Shown piece after piece: positions 22,828 through 34,777 of a DNA stretch of 64,000 bases; position 1 is the first letter of the stretch, and each line of letters begins with the position of its first letter. The DNA comes from Multifurca ochricompacta (lineage: Eukaryota > Basidiomycota > Agaricomycetes > Russulales > Russulaceae), in assembly GCA_022496185.1 (NCBI GenBank), contig WTXG01000127.1, positions 45,294 to 109,293 on the forward strand. Direction: 5' to 3'. A program made the position numbers and the translations under genes. The notes beneath the pieces were generated by a model. It was not told the DNA's origin. It did not search any database and saw nothing but the letters and a program-made list of their open reading frames with translations.

Positions 22828-24804
22828 ATGAGTCTCCTGCGCCAAACGCGATGTGTGATCAGCAGGCGGAGACAGGTCGCTTACTTACACGTATCACCAG
22901 CATGGTGGGCGACTCGCAAGGTACTTCAACAGTTCAAACTTGCGGATATTGGAGAAGGCATTACGGAGTGCGAAATAATCAAATGGTGTGTACCTTCTGT
23001 AACTTCTCAGCTCTCTAAATGAAGGGGGGTGCAGTGTGGGGAGAGATTTTTTCTATGTGGTTTTCTCGCGTTCTCATTTTATTACCCTCACAAAAGCATT
23101 AAATCTTAAGCCACTTTCCCCCCCCCTGTCTCGCGCGAAACCATGCCCTGATGGCCTGTCTTCTACAGGAGTGTATCCCCTCAGTCCCTCATTGGAGCCT
23201 TCGAGCCGCTCTGTGAAGTGCAAAGTGACAAGGCGAGCGTGGAGATCACGAGTCCGTATGATGGTACCGTCAAGGAAATTCTTGTGCAAGAGGGACAGGT
23301 GGCCAAGGTTGGAGATGGACTGTGTGTCATAGAAGTAGACGAAGAGGCATCCGATTCATCTGATGTACCAACGTCTGAATCCCCCGATGCAAGCACAAAT
23401 GCGGCGAACCCGTCACAGCAGCACCAGGCGCCAGAGCGCGCCTCTGAACAGCTTGAGCGCTCCGTTGTTGTCGAGGTACAGCCGGCGGCGGCAGAAAAAC
23501 CATCCGTAGCTCGTCCCCCACATCCGCTTAATTCGAATGAGCTGGCGTCCACTGCGTCATGGTCTGGAGATTCGGCAGGGACAATTGTCGATAAGAAGGC
23601 GACGGAGGTGGAGGTACTTGTTCTACCTGCGGTACGCTACTTTGCGCGGCAAAGCGGAGTGGATATTTCGTTGCTCGCTCCAGGGAGCGGAAAGAATGGA
23701 CGCGTTGAGCGCATCGATGTCGAACGGTACTTGGCAGGTGGCAAGTCTGCTGCGAGTGAGCAGCCATCAGCTGCTCTGGCCCCTCCCCCGGCGGAAGAGG
23801 ATGTCGTCGTTGAGTTGGGACGGACACGGTATGGGATGTGGAAGGCGATGGAAAAGGCACGTAGCATTGGCTTGTTTTCATTTCTTCTCGATGTTTTATT
23901 CTCATCGCCTTTTGCTTCCCCCCCCCCCCCCCTCCCGCCCGTGTCGTCCTCTACAGAGTTTAGAAATACCGCACTTTGGGTGAGTATTAAAAGTTCGTTC
24001 GCTGCTGGACAGTTTGGCCTCGTGAGCATCCGCTGACAAGCATTTAGCTATTCGACATCACTAGATCTGACCACGTTGCATACGATACTTCCCATCCTTA
24101 ACGCGAACATACCCCAACATTATCTTCCGCCCTCACAAAAGCCATCGACTCCACCAGCTGCCTCTCCTTCGTCTTTCTTTCCCGTACCTGCCCCTCCTGT
24201 CCCACCAGCATCAGGCACATATGACAAATTAACGTATCTACCCGTCCTCCTGAAAACGCTTTCCAAGGCAATGCATTCGTGGCCTATCTTCCGCTCGTCC
24301 ATCACACCTGGTATCGTTTCGAGTGGGAGCAAGCCGACGCTGACCGTGCGCCCGCACTCGGATATCAGCATAGCCCTGTCGACTCCGACAGGGCTATACA
24401 CTCCTACCGTCCGTGCGGTGGACAACCACAGCGTTTATAGCCTTGCTTCGACACTCAAACATCTCGCCCATCTTGGACGCCAAGACCCCAGCGGGCTCAC
24501 GCCTACCGAGCTGCCGCGACGCGGTGGGACACTGACGGTGAGTAACGTGGGTGCGATCGGCGCTGGAGAGAGCGCGATGCCCGTTTTAGTGCCCGGAGGC
24601 GGCGTCGCGATCGTCGCTCTCGGTCGTGCGCGGTGGGTATGGGACGTCGAACGGGGTGACGGGAAAGGTGAGCGGAGGTTGAAGTTGGGGATCAGCTGGT
24701 CGGCGGACCATCGTGTGATTGAAGGCGCGGAGTTGGCTGCGTTTGTGGAAACGTGGCGCGGGTATGTGGAACAACCAGAACGGATGATAGCGGAGGGAGT
24801 GTGA
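22828..24804 (+). CDS. DBT: Branched-chain 2-oxoacid dehydrogenase E2 (dihydrolipoyl acyltransferase), mitochondrial
   Basis: Core of the branched-chain 2-oxoacid dehydrogenase complex; transfers branched acyl groups from lipoyl to CoA in valine, leucine and isoleucine breakdown. Exons 22828-22985, 23169-23856, 23957-23979 and 24048-24804 give 541 aa in frame. An Arg-rich N-terminus suits mitochondrial import. The lipoyl domain starts FKLADIGEGITE, and CEVQSDKAS holds the lipoylated Lys (about residue 74). A peripheral subunit-binding domain follows a linker (VLPAVRYFARQSGVDI ... IDVERYL). The catalytic domain ends SWSADHRVIEG; His is about residue 511. The usual DHRxxDG reads DHRVIEG, Asp to Glu. 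The second intron can only be in frame as GC-AG (AAG|GCACGT), and it flanks a 23-nt exon encoding SLEIPHFG. Confidence 0.92.
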
Positions 24805-26901
24805 TGGGATGAGAATGAATGAGAATAATAAAATGGAATCAAGCAAGGGACGAGGGCTCGGACGGACAGAGAACCGGCTACAATGACTAAACGTCACTTC
24901 ACTTCAACGAAATGGAATGGCTGATTTTGGCAGATGAGTCAGTCGGGGTGATGTGCTTTCGTGGGTGGTGGGGTGCTCCCACGTTGAAATCTACGTACAG
25001 TACAAAATGTTAATAATTGCTCCATTCCCATTCTATTACCGTGCCTTTTTTAAAACAAGGGTGTCAATACTGGCCGCAATGGGGGCACGCCGCCGATCGA
25101 GCGAACGGATATTTATTATTATTAATTATGGGAGATGCCACAACTACCTGAAACACACACCAACCGTATGGGTGGTAGTTGGGGTGTCCATTTACATTTA
25201 TTTATCGAGGTCTGTCTCATCGAATCATCGTTCATATGAAAGAGCTTCGCGAATGGCGGGACCGCGCTTCGCTTTTTTCTTTAGTTTTTGGTTCTTTGGT
25301 TCTTTTTTTTTTTTGGACAGCCAGCCCGGTCCCGCATGGTATGGCGTGTGCCGCCCCTTTTTATATTTTTATTCTGACCGCCGACCTTCCGATAGAGTCT
25401 TTTCCCGCCGCCGCCTCCACCAGTTCCAAGTTTGCCCCTTTTCTTCCTTCTTTCTTTCTTTTCTTTCTGAGACGGGGCACACACGCGAAGGGGCGACGGC
25501 ACAGCCCTGATACGTTTGGCATAACGCCTCGCCTCGGCGAGCTCCGGGACGGTGGAGGAAAAGGTGTTTCCCCTTTCAGCTCTCTGGATCGGTATCTTTA
25601 CTTTATTGAAATAATAATAATAATAATAATAATAATATAATAAAATTAAGGTTAACGCTTCGCCTTCGCTATCCCAATGGTATAGTATGTACCCAATAGT
25701 ATGTACAACCAATCAAATGACCACGACCAGATCTGTCCATTACCGTCTGGTTGCCCGTCGTTTGATTGTGTGATTCGTGGTTTGATTGGCTCCTTTCAAA
25801 ATGTAAGGGAAGAAATTCTGATGATTAAGGGAGGAACATCGGTGTTGCTTTAGGGGCGTTGTCAACCTGCCAGATTGCCTTTGTGGTTATAAGGGTAAGA
25901 TGGAACCGAACAAAAGGGAGCGAATGAAAAAATAAAATAAAGGAAGAAAATACAAGATACAGTTGTGCTTACTTGGTGTGTGTGTGAGTTGGTAGAGACC
26001 ATCCAACCCACGTGGTTTCAGAATTGTGCCTGTTTGGTGGTTACCATGGGTGAGGAGGGGTTAACCGACCGGCTGACCGGGAACTTGTTGGCCTAAGCTG
26101 TGCACTGCACACACATACTAAGTAGTACATCACAAGGAGCGAGAGTCGGTCTCGGCTGTTGTACGGGTACGGGTGCATGGCTCATGAAGGCGAGAAGTCG
26201 TGGATGCAGGTGGACATTCCTTTCGGAGCCTTTTTCCTGCGTCTGCGTTTCATTCGCTGAGTTGGTTCGACCCACAACCCGCTTCCTCTTCTTTTCTGTT
26301 GTAATTGTAATTGTAATTGTTGTTGGGACTGTATTGTTGGTACCGTCATGCGTGCTTCGTGGTCGAGGGGCTTCGCAACCTTTTATTTAAGTCAGTACTT
26401 TTTAAGATTTCCGGTGACCGGTGAGAATTTAACTCCGTCCGGTGAATGATCAATGGCGGTCGAGTAGTTGAGGTGATAGACCCATGGCTGGGTGGTACAA
26501 TACCCCCAACTTAGAGATCTGTTGTTTGGTTAAGTCTCAGGCGCTCATGCATGGGTGGGCTATGGACGAACGTCCAGTGAGGGATACACCCACACACATG
26601 AAAGGTTTTGTTAGCGCCCTCTCTTACAGCTCGGGGGGGGGGGGGGACACTGCTCCTTACTGTGAGGCAACCATCCTGTTCTTGTACAAGTCTTGTAAGT
26701 TGACAAGAGTGCGTGAACCGTATGATACAATCGAATATCCTGGTAAACGTTTCCGATCTATCTATGGACAGTCCCTCGTAGCAAAGAAAAAAACAACGAC
26801 CGAAGGGGTGGAAATGTGAACCAAAGAAAAGGTATAGATATCCCATATATATTAGACGACGTGAATGGATGGACGACGCTCGCCACTTGTCGGCTGTGGC
26901 C
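24805..26901. other. Intergenic, low-complexity DNA
   Basis: About 2.1 kb between the E2 and Rab 3' ends, convergent. No recognisable gene. Contains T-rich and GT-rich stretches and an (ATA)n microsatellite. Confidence 0.5.
25611..25636 (+). repeat. (ATA)n microsatellite
   Basis: Uninterrupted trinucleotide repeat of about nine units followed by A/T-rich DNA. Confidence 0.8.
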
Positions 26902-28381
26902 TCACGAGGAACAACATGCAGATTCGACCGCCTTCCTCTTCTTATTCTGCACATTCCCAACATCGCCCAGGTCCACCGTGCTCACGTTTGCAGCCACGAC
27001 AAGACCCCCCGCGCCTCCTCCCATTCCCAGCGCGTCGTCACGCGCTGGGCGATGTACGCAAAGACGTCCGACACGCCCGTACCGGTCTTGGCTGAGGTAA
27101 AGAATAATTTTGGCCCTCGCGGCGGACGGGGTGGCATCGTCTGTGCTGTTTCCAGGAGGTGCGTCGTGGAGTATCGTGCCTGCGTGATCGTGGGAGCGGT
27201 GCAAGAAGTCGACATTGTCGACGCCGAGTACGAGCGACGCGCCGACGTCGGCGCGTGTGGTGCGGAGCGGGAATGTGGGGGAGAAGGCGGTGGCGATGGC
27301 AAGGGCGAAGGAGAGCGAGAGCGCGAGAGCGGAGAGGACGGGGCGGATTCGTAAGGTGCGCCGCCATCTGAGAAGGAGGAGGCGGGCGTGTGAAAGGAGG
27401 TGAATCCTGTATGGGCCGAGCTCATCGTACCGTTTGGGGCCAGACTGAACTGCGAATTGCGGGCCGAGCGTGACTTGGACGGGCGTTTGTGGTGACGTGC
27501 GCCAAAGTCAATGGAGGGCGTGCGCCGTCGCGGGGGATCGTGATGGTGGGCGTTGGAGGATTGGAATCAGCGTTGACTTCGATGTCGCTGTTGACGTCGA
27601 TGGTGGTACGGGGAGCAGCAGTAGCGGCTGTGACTGCTGCGCTTGTCTCGTCTACAAGGATGATGTCCTCAGGTTCCGTTGGATCTGATGAGGTATGCAT
27701 GATAATTTCATCGTCAGATCCGCTGGCTACACGGGCTGATACATGTCCAGGTAGCCACACTCTCTCGTCTTCTGGTGTCGCTGGACTGCTGGATCGCGAT
27801 TCGGATGGTGGAACGAGCTCGTCGATGAAGCGCAAGGCAGCACCCTCTGAAACAGCGGCGCCATCTGAACCGCGCATAAGATCTATCTTGTTCCCGACAA
27901 CGACGAGGCAGTATTCTTCCATGTCCTCGTCGGCGAGCGGTGCGCGGGCACGGAATTCAGACCACCAACGGGTGAGGGCTTGCAGTGTCGCAGGTTGATT
28001 GACGTCAAACATGAGAAGAGCGGCATCTGCGCCACGGAAGAATGCAGATGAAGTGATGAAAACGTTCTTGTCCGGCGGTATCCTGCGATCGCGTGAATGA
28101 TGAGAGTGGTTGTTAGAGAGGAGGGGAAAGTGGGGAACAGACCCAGATTTGGAGAGTAACAGACTGCTCTGGGTCGGAGTGGTGAGGGAGGGTCTTGGTA
28201 ATGAAATCTGCACCAATTGTTGCACGATAACCGGTCGAGAAGCGATTGGAGACAAACTGTTTTGTTCTAGGATTAGCAGAGCAGAGCGAAAGAGAGAATT
28301 AATGTGCTCACTCACTTGACCACGGAGGCTCGTCTTTCCCACTCCCGAATTGCCGATGACGACGAGCTTGACTGTGCGCAT
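26902..28381 (-). CDS. Rab-like small GTPase with a long insert between G4 and G5
   Basis: Membrane-traffic GTPase resembling Rab7/Ypt7. Exons 28381-28316 and 28256-28143 encode GNSGVGKTS (G1, residues 10-18) and RATIGADF (G2, switch I). The third exon starts 28082 with DTAGQER (G3), then [19 protein letters not shown] (G4), a roughly 230-residue Ser/Pro/Arg-rich insert, [10 protein letters not shown] (G5) and [13 protein letters not shown] final exon from about 26948 gives [14 protein letters not shown], whose paired cysteines fit geranylgeranylation. One extra base at 28059-28062 (TTTT on this strand) breaks the frame between DTAGQER and FITSS. A second frame change near 27532-27536 is either a missing C or an unrecognised intron; the change near 27005-27010 is explained by an intron (gtcttg to tgtgcag). 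Head to head with ATP23, 199 bp apart. Confidence 0.8.
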
Positions 28382-28580
28382 TGTCGTTTACTTTAAATGG
28401 TCAGCGCTAGAATTGTTTTTCGGGTGAAGGTTCATGAACGTCAACGTCAGTTTTGGGTCGGATGTTGGTCGGAAAGTCGGTCAGGCGCTGGTTGCGGGTC
28501 GCGGGATAGCCTCAGGCCGAGAGGGGGGAGAAGGACAGACGCTGGCCACGCACCCGATCAAGAACTCGTACTACTCGTCA

Positions 28581-29529
28581 ATGAGTAGCAACAACGCATC
28601 AGGGACAGGGCAAACAGGGCAAACAAGCGTTCAGAGTCCTCAATCCCACTTTCTCTTTCAGATAACAAAATATTCAGAAAATGGCGTAGAGAGTTCTCCT
28701 TGCTCACAGGTTATGGTATCGATCCAAGGGAGCGCGTCTTCACAATCAACCGCCGTAACTGTGAGCGATGGAAGAAGGATCTCCTCAATTACAGCGCGTC
28801 TTTCCGTCTGAATATCCTCCCTGTACCCTTCCCTCACTGTTATGCACAGGCCCGTCGGTGCAGTTCATGCTAAAGCATCTGAAGCTCTCCGGCGCTGACG
28901 TCACGCCATCCCACATCCCTTGCTTGCCCTGCGACCTCACCCGTTCGGGCGGTTTCTCTCCACAAGCTGGCGCGGTTGTGCTCTGCCAGGGAAATTTCCT
29001 CAACAAGAAGCACATGGAACATACCCTCGTCCACGAACTTGTGCATATGTACGACCACGCGGTGTTTAACGTGGATTGGAATAATCTACGACACCATGCC
29101 TGCAGCGAAGTACGTCTTTCTTCGCAGTTCACACCTCCATCCAATCGAAGGGGCTGTTTCGTTGTTCATGTTCTACTTTAATGCAAAGATCCGTGCAACA
29201 GTTTGAGTGGGGATTGTTCTTGGGGACGCGAGATTCAACGGGGAATCTTTTCTTTCTCAAAGCAGCACCAGGTACGTGCACGATAATTGTCCGGTTGTAC
29301 ATCATACCCTGCTTGAACTCGAACTTCCAGGCGTGCGTCCGCAGACGTGCTGTGATGTCCGTCATGGCTAACCCAAACTGTCCTGACAAGGAATCAGCAG
29401 AGCGTGCCGTGAACGAGGTTTGGGAGAGCTGCTTCAATGACACGCGGCCGTTTGATGAGGTGCGTTCCAATTACGCCTCTTCTCACGCGCTCTCACATCA
29501 CATTTATCCGGAAAACCCAGATATATTGA
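28581..29529 (+). CDS. ATP23: Mitochondrial inner-membrane metalloprotease ATP23
   Basis: In yeast Atp23 trims the mitochondrial ATP synthase subunit 6 precursor and helps assemble the F0 part. Likely exons: 28581-28793, 28850-29109, 29189-29271, 29331-29459 and 29521-29529, about 231 aa. Features: [13 protein letters not shown], the conserved [12 protein letters not shown] then [10 protein letters not shown], Cys pair IPCLPCD, the zinc-protease motif HELVHMYDH (HExxH), [13 protein letters not shown] and LSGDC, ending FDEIY. The first intron fits only as GC-AG (ACA|GCGCGT, 28794-28849). Two frame problems remain: one base missing near 28656-28658 (or an unseen first intron), and one near 29197-29199 between IRA and SLSGDC. 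Adding both restores a multiple of three. Shares a 199-bp promoter region with the Rab gene. Confidence 0.85.
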
Positions 29530-31728
29530 TAGACGATACGTCCTGTAGAATTGTCGTCTCCCTCCCCCCCCTCCCCTCCACTTGCGTTCATGCATTCGTG
29601 ACTTTGCACGACAGCCTCTCAGAAACAGTCTAGCGTCTGATTTGAGAGTGTTACTTTCTCGTCAGAAGCGACCCAGCAACCCAGCAACGAACAACGGAAC
29701 TTTCGTTCTGATGTAGATTATTGGTGAGCCTTTGAAGGTTCTGGAACTACTTCGTACTGTTCCTACTTGCGCCTTTTGGAGCGTATGCTACTATTTAGCG
29801 TCACCCGGTAGGTTCCACCCCGTGGGAGTGAGGGATCTGTTCTACCTGGTTAGGAGGTTCTAAGGTCGAATCCCAGAACCTTTCAACAGGGACTTTGAGT
29901 CTTGCCATGCCTCAAAGAGCATATATGACGCTGTGGACAAATTTCGTTTTTTGCTCATTCAATCTCATTGTCGACATCTTTCACCTTGGCCCACACTGAG
30001 CTCGTAACGGCATTCATGCTGTTCGTTACACAGGTTATATTACTTTGGAACTCAATTAACATCATGAGTGACTTGCTTCCGGATTCCCAAGCGTTGCTAC
30101 AATTACACATCTTTGATGTCTAGTCTTCTGGTTCTTATGAGTACAGCGACCTGTAACTAGTACCTATTATACTGTACGGATCCAATCCGCGGTGAGCGCA
30201 AGGCAAGGTGTTCCCAAAAGGAGAGAGGTGTAGAAGAAGAGGGAGAAGAGGGAGCCCCAGAATATCTATGACTTCGAATGAGGGTGTATCATGGCTGAGC
30301 TTTTTGTGAATCTACAGCTTGCTGCTTCCGTTTGACCTTGTGCTCGATGTTGTCAAGAAGTTCTTTAGCACACAAAGACAAAGAAAGGGAGGTTAAAAAA
30401 TGGCAATAAAGACGGATGGGCAGGTTGCCCGGGATGTGCATGTGCTGAAAAGATGATATACGTCGAATGTTTGAAACTAATTCACATAAGTGCTCTAATT
30501 CAGGGCTTGCAATGAAAGAGAAAAGAGAGATAAGTGAGTTTAACTAGGAGTGGCGATAGCTGGAGGTTTCATGCTCAAAGCCCGAGCCATCCTTACAATA
30601 CGCCCTCGAACTGACTTTGACCTGACAAGGATCGAATTTATCATATCTGAACTCTGACTCTTTACTAGACACTCCCCCGTACAGTTTTCGATTCGTTCGA
30701 AAGAATTTTCAATTTTCAATTTACTCACAACCTATTCTTTATCGAGATGCAAAGCAAAAAAAAAAGTGCATTTTGAGAAATTAATGAGACAGGCGTTGTG
30801 GCCATGGCCGATTTTCAAGCCCTGAACCCACTACAATATCCCACCCTTCAACCCAGCATCCTATGTGACTGACACCGCATCCAGGGCGCCATCCTTCTCA
30901 CCAAACCGCATCGGTGCCGTAATGGAATGAGTAGGAAAAAGGAAAGGTTGAAAGAGCAAGGGCAAAGGAAAGGTGAATATTTGAGGACAAAGGCAACAGA
31001 CAAAGTGTCAGGGGGATTTGTGGTGTAGCGCAGCAAGTTTCTGGATGCGAGACAAGACGATAAAAGAGGCAACTAAAAGGGGCGAGGGAAACGAGGCAGT
31101 GCATGTGAGAACAGGAGGGAGGAGAGGGCGAGTATTGAGATTGTGACTGGCCCGGAAAGATGGAATGGGTGGCCCGAGGTATCCGTAGTGGAGTATTGCA
31201 GCCGAGGGAAGAGTAAAGGAGCAAACGAAAACCTGAGAATCTTCGTCCAACAGGTCCGAGTCGACCGAATCAAGTTGGTGTGTGAGTGAAAAGAGTAGCA
31301 ACCCTATTTCGGGCCAAAGGTGAGCACGCACTAAGGGTGAATACAGTCATCTGGGGGGCTCTTGATGGGACAGGTAAAAACGAGGTGATTGTACGGGGTA
31401 ACCGATTGACGTATCGGATTCCTTAGGTATTACCACGAGGAGACTTTGGATCTATTTGAGCCAAAGAAAGCATTCAAGTTCATTTTCCGATTGTACAACC
31501 TTATTTCAAAAGCAATGAAGGATATTGGAAAGCTAGATGATTCCTTACTATCCGGGCTTGAGGAAATACACAGCAGCCAGGAGACATCCTTGAAGGTAGA
31601 TCGGTGCAGGAAACTCTTCAGCATGATGGGTACAAGATCACGCAGCAAGAGGGCGACCAAGTGGTTGCTCGGGTGCGTGTCCCTCTATTATTTGCAACTC
31701 ACGACTTGAATTATAGCTCACGTCCAGA
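29530..31728. other. Intergenic, no secure gene
   Basis: About 2.2 kb. It contains an imperfect inverted repeat (TTTGAAGGTTCTGG near 29732, its complement near 29870) of unknown origin. A possible small spliced minus-strand frame lies at 30289-30728 (see findings). Sequence at 31446-31675 may be 5' exons of the kinase relic but I cannot confirm this. Confidence 0.4.
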
Positions 31729-32547
31729 ATGTGCACCACGAGGTCGCGTGATGGCGCGCCTGTTGAGTTAAAGCTCCTTGATGACGACACGGATGAGCTG
31801 AAGATGTTGCAATACCTCGGCAGGTTCAAATTGCCATCGAATTACACGATCGAGCTTCTCACCATCGGAAGGGTAATCGCCTTGCCCTGGAGGATTCTCC
31901 TTGACGTTTATCTCCACTCGTGGCATCCTCTTTGATCAGCGGAATCACTCCAGACGCAGCTCCTCGAGGGTGTCGCGTTCTGCATGAGCACAAAATTGCT
32001 CATCTCGACCTGGAAACCCGGGAATGTGGTGATCGATAGTGAAAACGATCGATATTGTCCGCGACTGTCAATTATCGACTTTGGATTGTCTGTGTTCGTC
32101 GAGGACGAAGAGACGATGATCGAAGGGTATCACGGGACTCGAACATGGACTGCGCCGGAGGTTGGAACATATAATTACCCGGACACGAAGTACAATCCTA
32201 TCCTTGCTGACCGGTGGGCTTGTAGACGAATGGTTGGTTATCTCGAGGAGAAAGTCTCAAATCGGAATGTTCTGGAGAGTGACGGCAGTTGGCGGATCTT
32301 GGGCAGGGTGTGCGAGGCGTTGTTGGATGATAATCCGAGATCACGGCCGTCCGTTTCAGAGGTGTTGGAGAAATATGGATGGTATGAAAGGGACAGGACA
32401 GTTAAACATGGGGCAGGGGAGGACGAGAGTGAATTGGTAGGTCGTGCGCGTTTTCTGGCTGGTCAGAGGCTGATCTCAACATGGTCACAGTGCAGAAGAT
32501 ATTTGTCAATGGGCGGGCATCAAGAATGGAAATGGACAATTGGATAA
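31729..32547 (+). pseudogene. Protein kinase relic (agaricomycete Ser/Thr kinase family)
   Basis: N-lobe remnants LKLLDDDTDELKMLQYLG and IALPWRILLDVYL are followed by a stop (TGA near 31934), then ESLQTQLLEGVAF. The catalytic loop should read LHEHKIAHLDLKPGN; these residues are encoded but out of frame, because a base is missing after GCGTTC (near 31980) and an extra G sits in CTGG (near 32010). The two errors cancel, so the frame resumes at KPGNVVIDSE, with IDFGLSVF (the DFG motif), TRTWTAPEVG (APE) and ILADRWAC. As written the protein lacks the HxD catalytic Asp and an intact N-lobe. Probably a decayed gene; consensus indels could explain part of it. Confidence 0.7.
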
Positions 32548-33885
32548 ATGTGGATCGCGTGCACTTAGCTGGGCGTAGGCCGCCACCAGTTTTACACGTC
32601 CATCTATAGTCCATGTAATAGCTGTTTTGCCTACACTGGATTTTACGGTATTAATTTCCGAGTACGAGAATTTCATCCATACTTAATGTCTTCAAGTACT
32701 TTGTCACTGGTTGAAAATGGGCAGGCTTACCCTGTGAAGGGGGAACAGCTGGTGGCATACATATACCTCTCAGCCCGTCACCTTTGATGGACCTGCAGCG
32801 TTGCAAATTAGGAATAGAAACAAATAAATAAATAAAATCAAACGGGGTTGAGAAGGGGGGTTGTGAAATCCTGGCACCGATAAAATCACCGAGGCAGGGA
32901 CCGTCAGGGACACTTTACTGATCTAGAAGGGTTGCTATTGTATATCCGGCAAGTTGTTTGCCAACAATTCATGGGCCGGCCGCGCTCGCACCGCCTACGT
33001 GGCGCACAAACGATGATTGAATGTTGACTCGTCTAGTTGGGCACGAATAGTCACTCGGTCTAGATCATCTTCTATTCAGCAACGTGGATATAAACGCGAA
33101 CGCGAAGAAAATGGAATAAAATCAAGAAAAACAGGATAACCAGCGGCAGTTCTAAATTGCTCTAACTCACTTCTCCTTTTAGCAACAAGTCCTTTTTTTT
33201 TGAGTTCAGTGAGAGCGCGCGCGGGCTGTCAGTTGTCAGACCTGTTAGCATATGTACCTGATTGCAAAGCAGCATGACAGCCATATATTGTCTCCTTGGT
33301 TGCAGAGTGGGACGAGATGGCTGCAGGGTGTGTGCTTACCTCGATATCCTGTTTTTGAGCCCCTCCTTACCTTACAAGAGAAGCCATCCCCGTGAAGTTG
33401 TCAAGGGCAACATGTGGGGTCACGAAAAAACCACGACTGCCGATGTATTTCGGTGATAAGCGACACTGGACTTCGGCTCGCGGGGTTTCCTCCAAACATG
33501 ACGAGACTTAGCGCTGTTCGGATAATGCACGCAAGTACCCACGAATTTCAGCTTTACGTCGATTATGACTTTTCGTTCTATATAACTTCGCTCTGCACAG
33601 CCGACTGAATCATGTCGTCGCCGCGGCAGCAGTGTATTTCCGTTGACACTCCACTAGTCATGTATTTTTGTAGCTGTTCAACCGTTCAACGCTTGCCATT
33701 AGCTTTGAGAACTTAGTGGAAAAAATTCCATACAATGTGGTTGCCGTTGCCATGACCCTGTCACCCATATATATCAGGTATTTCCCTGTTTCTATGGTTG
33801 TGCACATTTCCGAGGACAAGCACGGCCTCCCATCGCCGCACTAATACTCATATCTGTGGGTGGAACGACACGGGGTTTGGTGATT
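32548..33885. other. Intergenic
   Basis: About 1.3 kb between the kinase relic and the first ABM-like gene. No recognisable gene or repeat. Confidence 0.5.
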
Positions 33886-34777
33886 ATGGAACCTAGTAGG
33901 CCCGTTGTCGAAGTCGTGACATTTCGCGCGAACACCAAGTGCTTGGATGATCCGGGACTGTTCCAGGAGGTCCGCGAGCTCGCCGCAGCGAATACAAAGT
34001 GCGTTCGGGTGTTGATTAACACCCAGGTTTCGACCTGATGCACTAACAATATTGTGACGTCAGGGTTAAAGATATGTTCTGGGGCAGGAGTGTCGAGTTA
34101 CCATTCGTCTTCTTCTGGTTATTGTGTGAGTCCCGCTTTCTTTCTCCGTCTCGTCTGTCCCGTCATATTTGTGTCGCTCACTCACAGCTTCCGCAACCCA
34201 TCCCGGCGGGTACCAGTCTGGGACTCGCTCACACATAGCATCGAGAGAGAGAAAACGCCGTCTCAGGCCGAACTCGTTAGTAAACTGGACGCACTTATCG
34301 AAAAGCCTGCCAGCAAACGCGTCTTTCACGTCCACTTTCCTGAACAACACCCCCTCCTGTCGTGTATCCAAGCACCGGTGACGGAGTTCGGCATCGCGGT
34401 GCTGGAGGATATTCAGAATCTGTCGATGTGGGATCGTGTTGTTAAGTCAATCCTAGCATGCCTGAGAGCTGTGCGTCCCGAGGGTCTTCTCTCCATGGTG
34501 TGCGCAACTCCAATTGAGGACGTGCAGACGAAAGTGTACCTCGCGGGGTGGGAAAGCATAGAGGTGAGTGTCTCTCTCTAACGACAACACGTTTTTTTAA
34601 CAAACTGGATGTGGGTAAAACTCGGAATGATAACAGGCACATATGAAGCTAGGCACTGTGGAAAGTCACCAGCAAATCGTGAATGAATCCGAGGAGCTCT
34701 TTCAGTACTTGAGGGATTTACAAATACACCATGTGTTCTTTGAACGGCACATTAGACCTGGTAGCTCTGGTAGCTGA
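33886..34777 (+). CDS. ABM-like dimeric alpha+beta barrel protein, copy 1
   Basis: Exons 33886-33998, 34064-34125, 34217-34563 and 34637-34777 join in frame to 220 aa, intact. The layout is two tandem ferredoxin-like halves. The first starts VVEVVTFRANTKCLDDPGLF and runs through MFWGRSVE to FWDSLTHS. The second starts APVTEFGIAVLED and runs through YLAGWESIEAHMKL. This matches a basidiomycete family related to antibiotic-biosynthesis monooxygenase (ABM) domains, often described only as dimeric alpha-beta barrel proteins. Biochemical role unknown; no signal peptide or membrane segment. It is followed in tandem by a paralogue with introns at matching places. Confidence 0.75.

Noticed and set aside
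27005..27010. Missing G in a G6 run in the Rab C-terminus
   Set aside because: A short intron (gtcttg to tgtgcag) gives an in-frame end in CCSS without assuming an indel.
26902..27204. Separate minus-strand protein ending in CCSS
   Set aside because: Its last part is better explained as the final exon of the Rab-like gene after a short intron; the upstream part is an out-of-frame shadow.
29732..29883. Imperfect inverted repeat as a possible MITE
   Set aside because: Arms are only about 14 bp, no target-site duplication was evident and no second copy was noticed in the window.
29800..29885. tRNA-like T-arm (ggtcgaatccc) with a possible acceptor stem
   Set aside because: The T loop is one base short and no D-arm or anticodon stem with correct spacing could be drawn.
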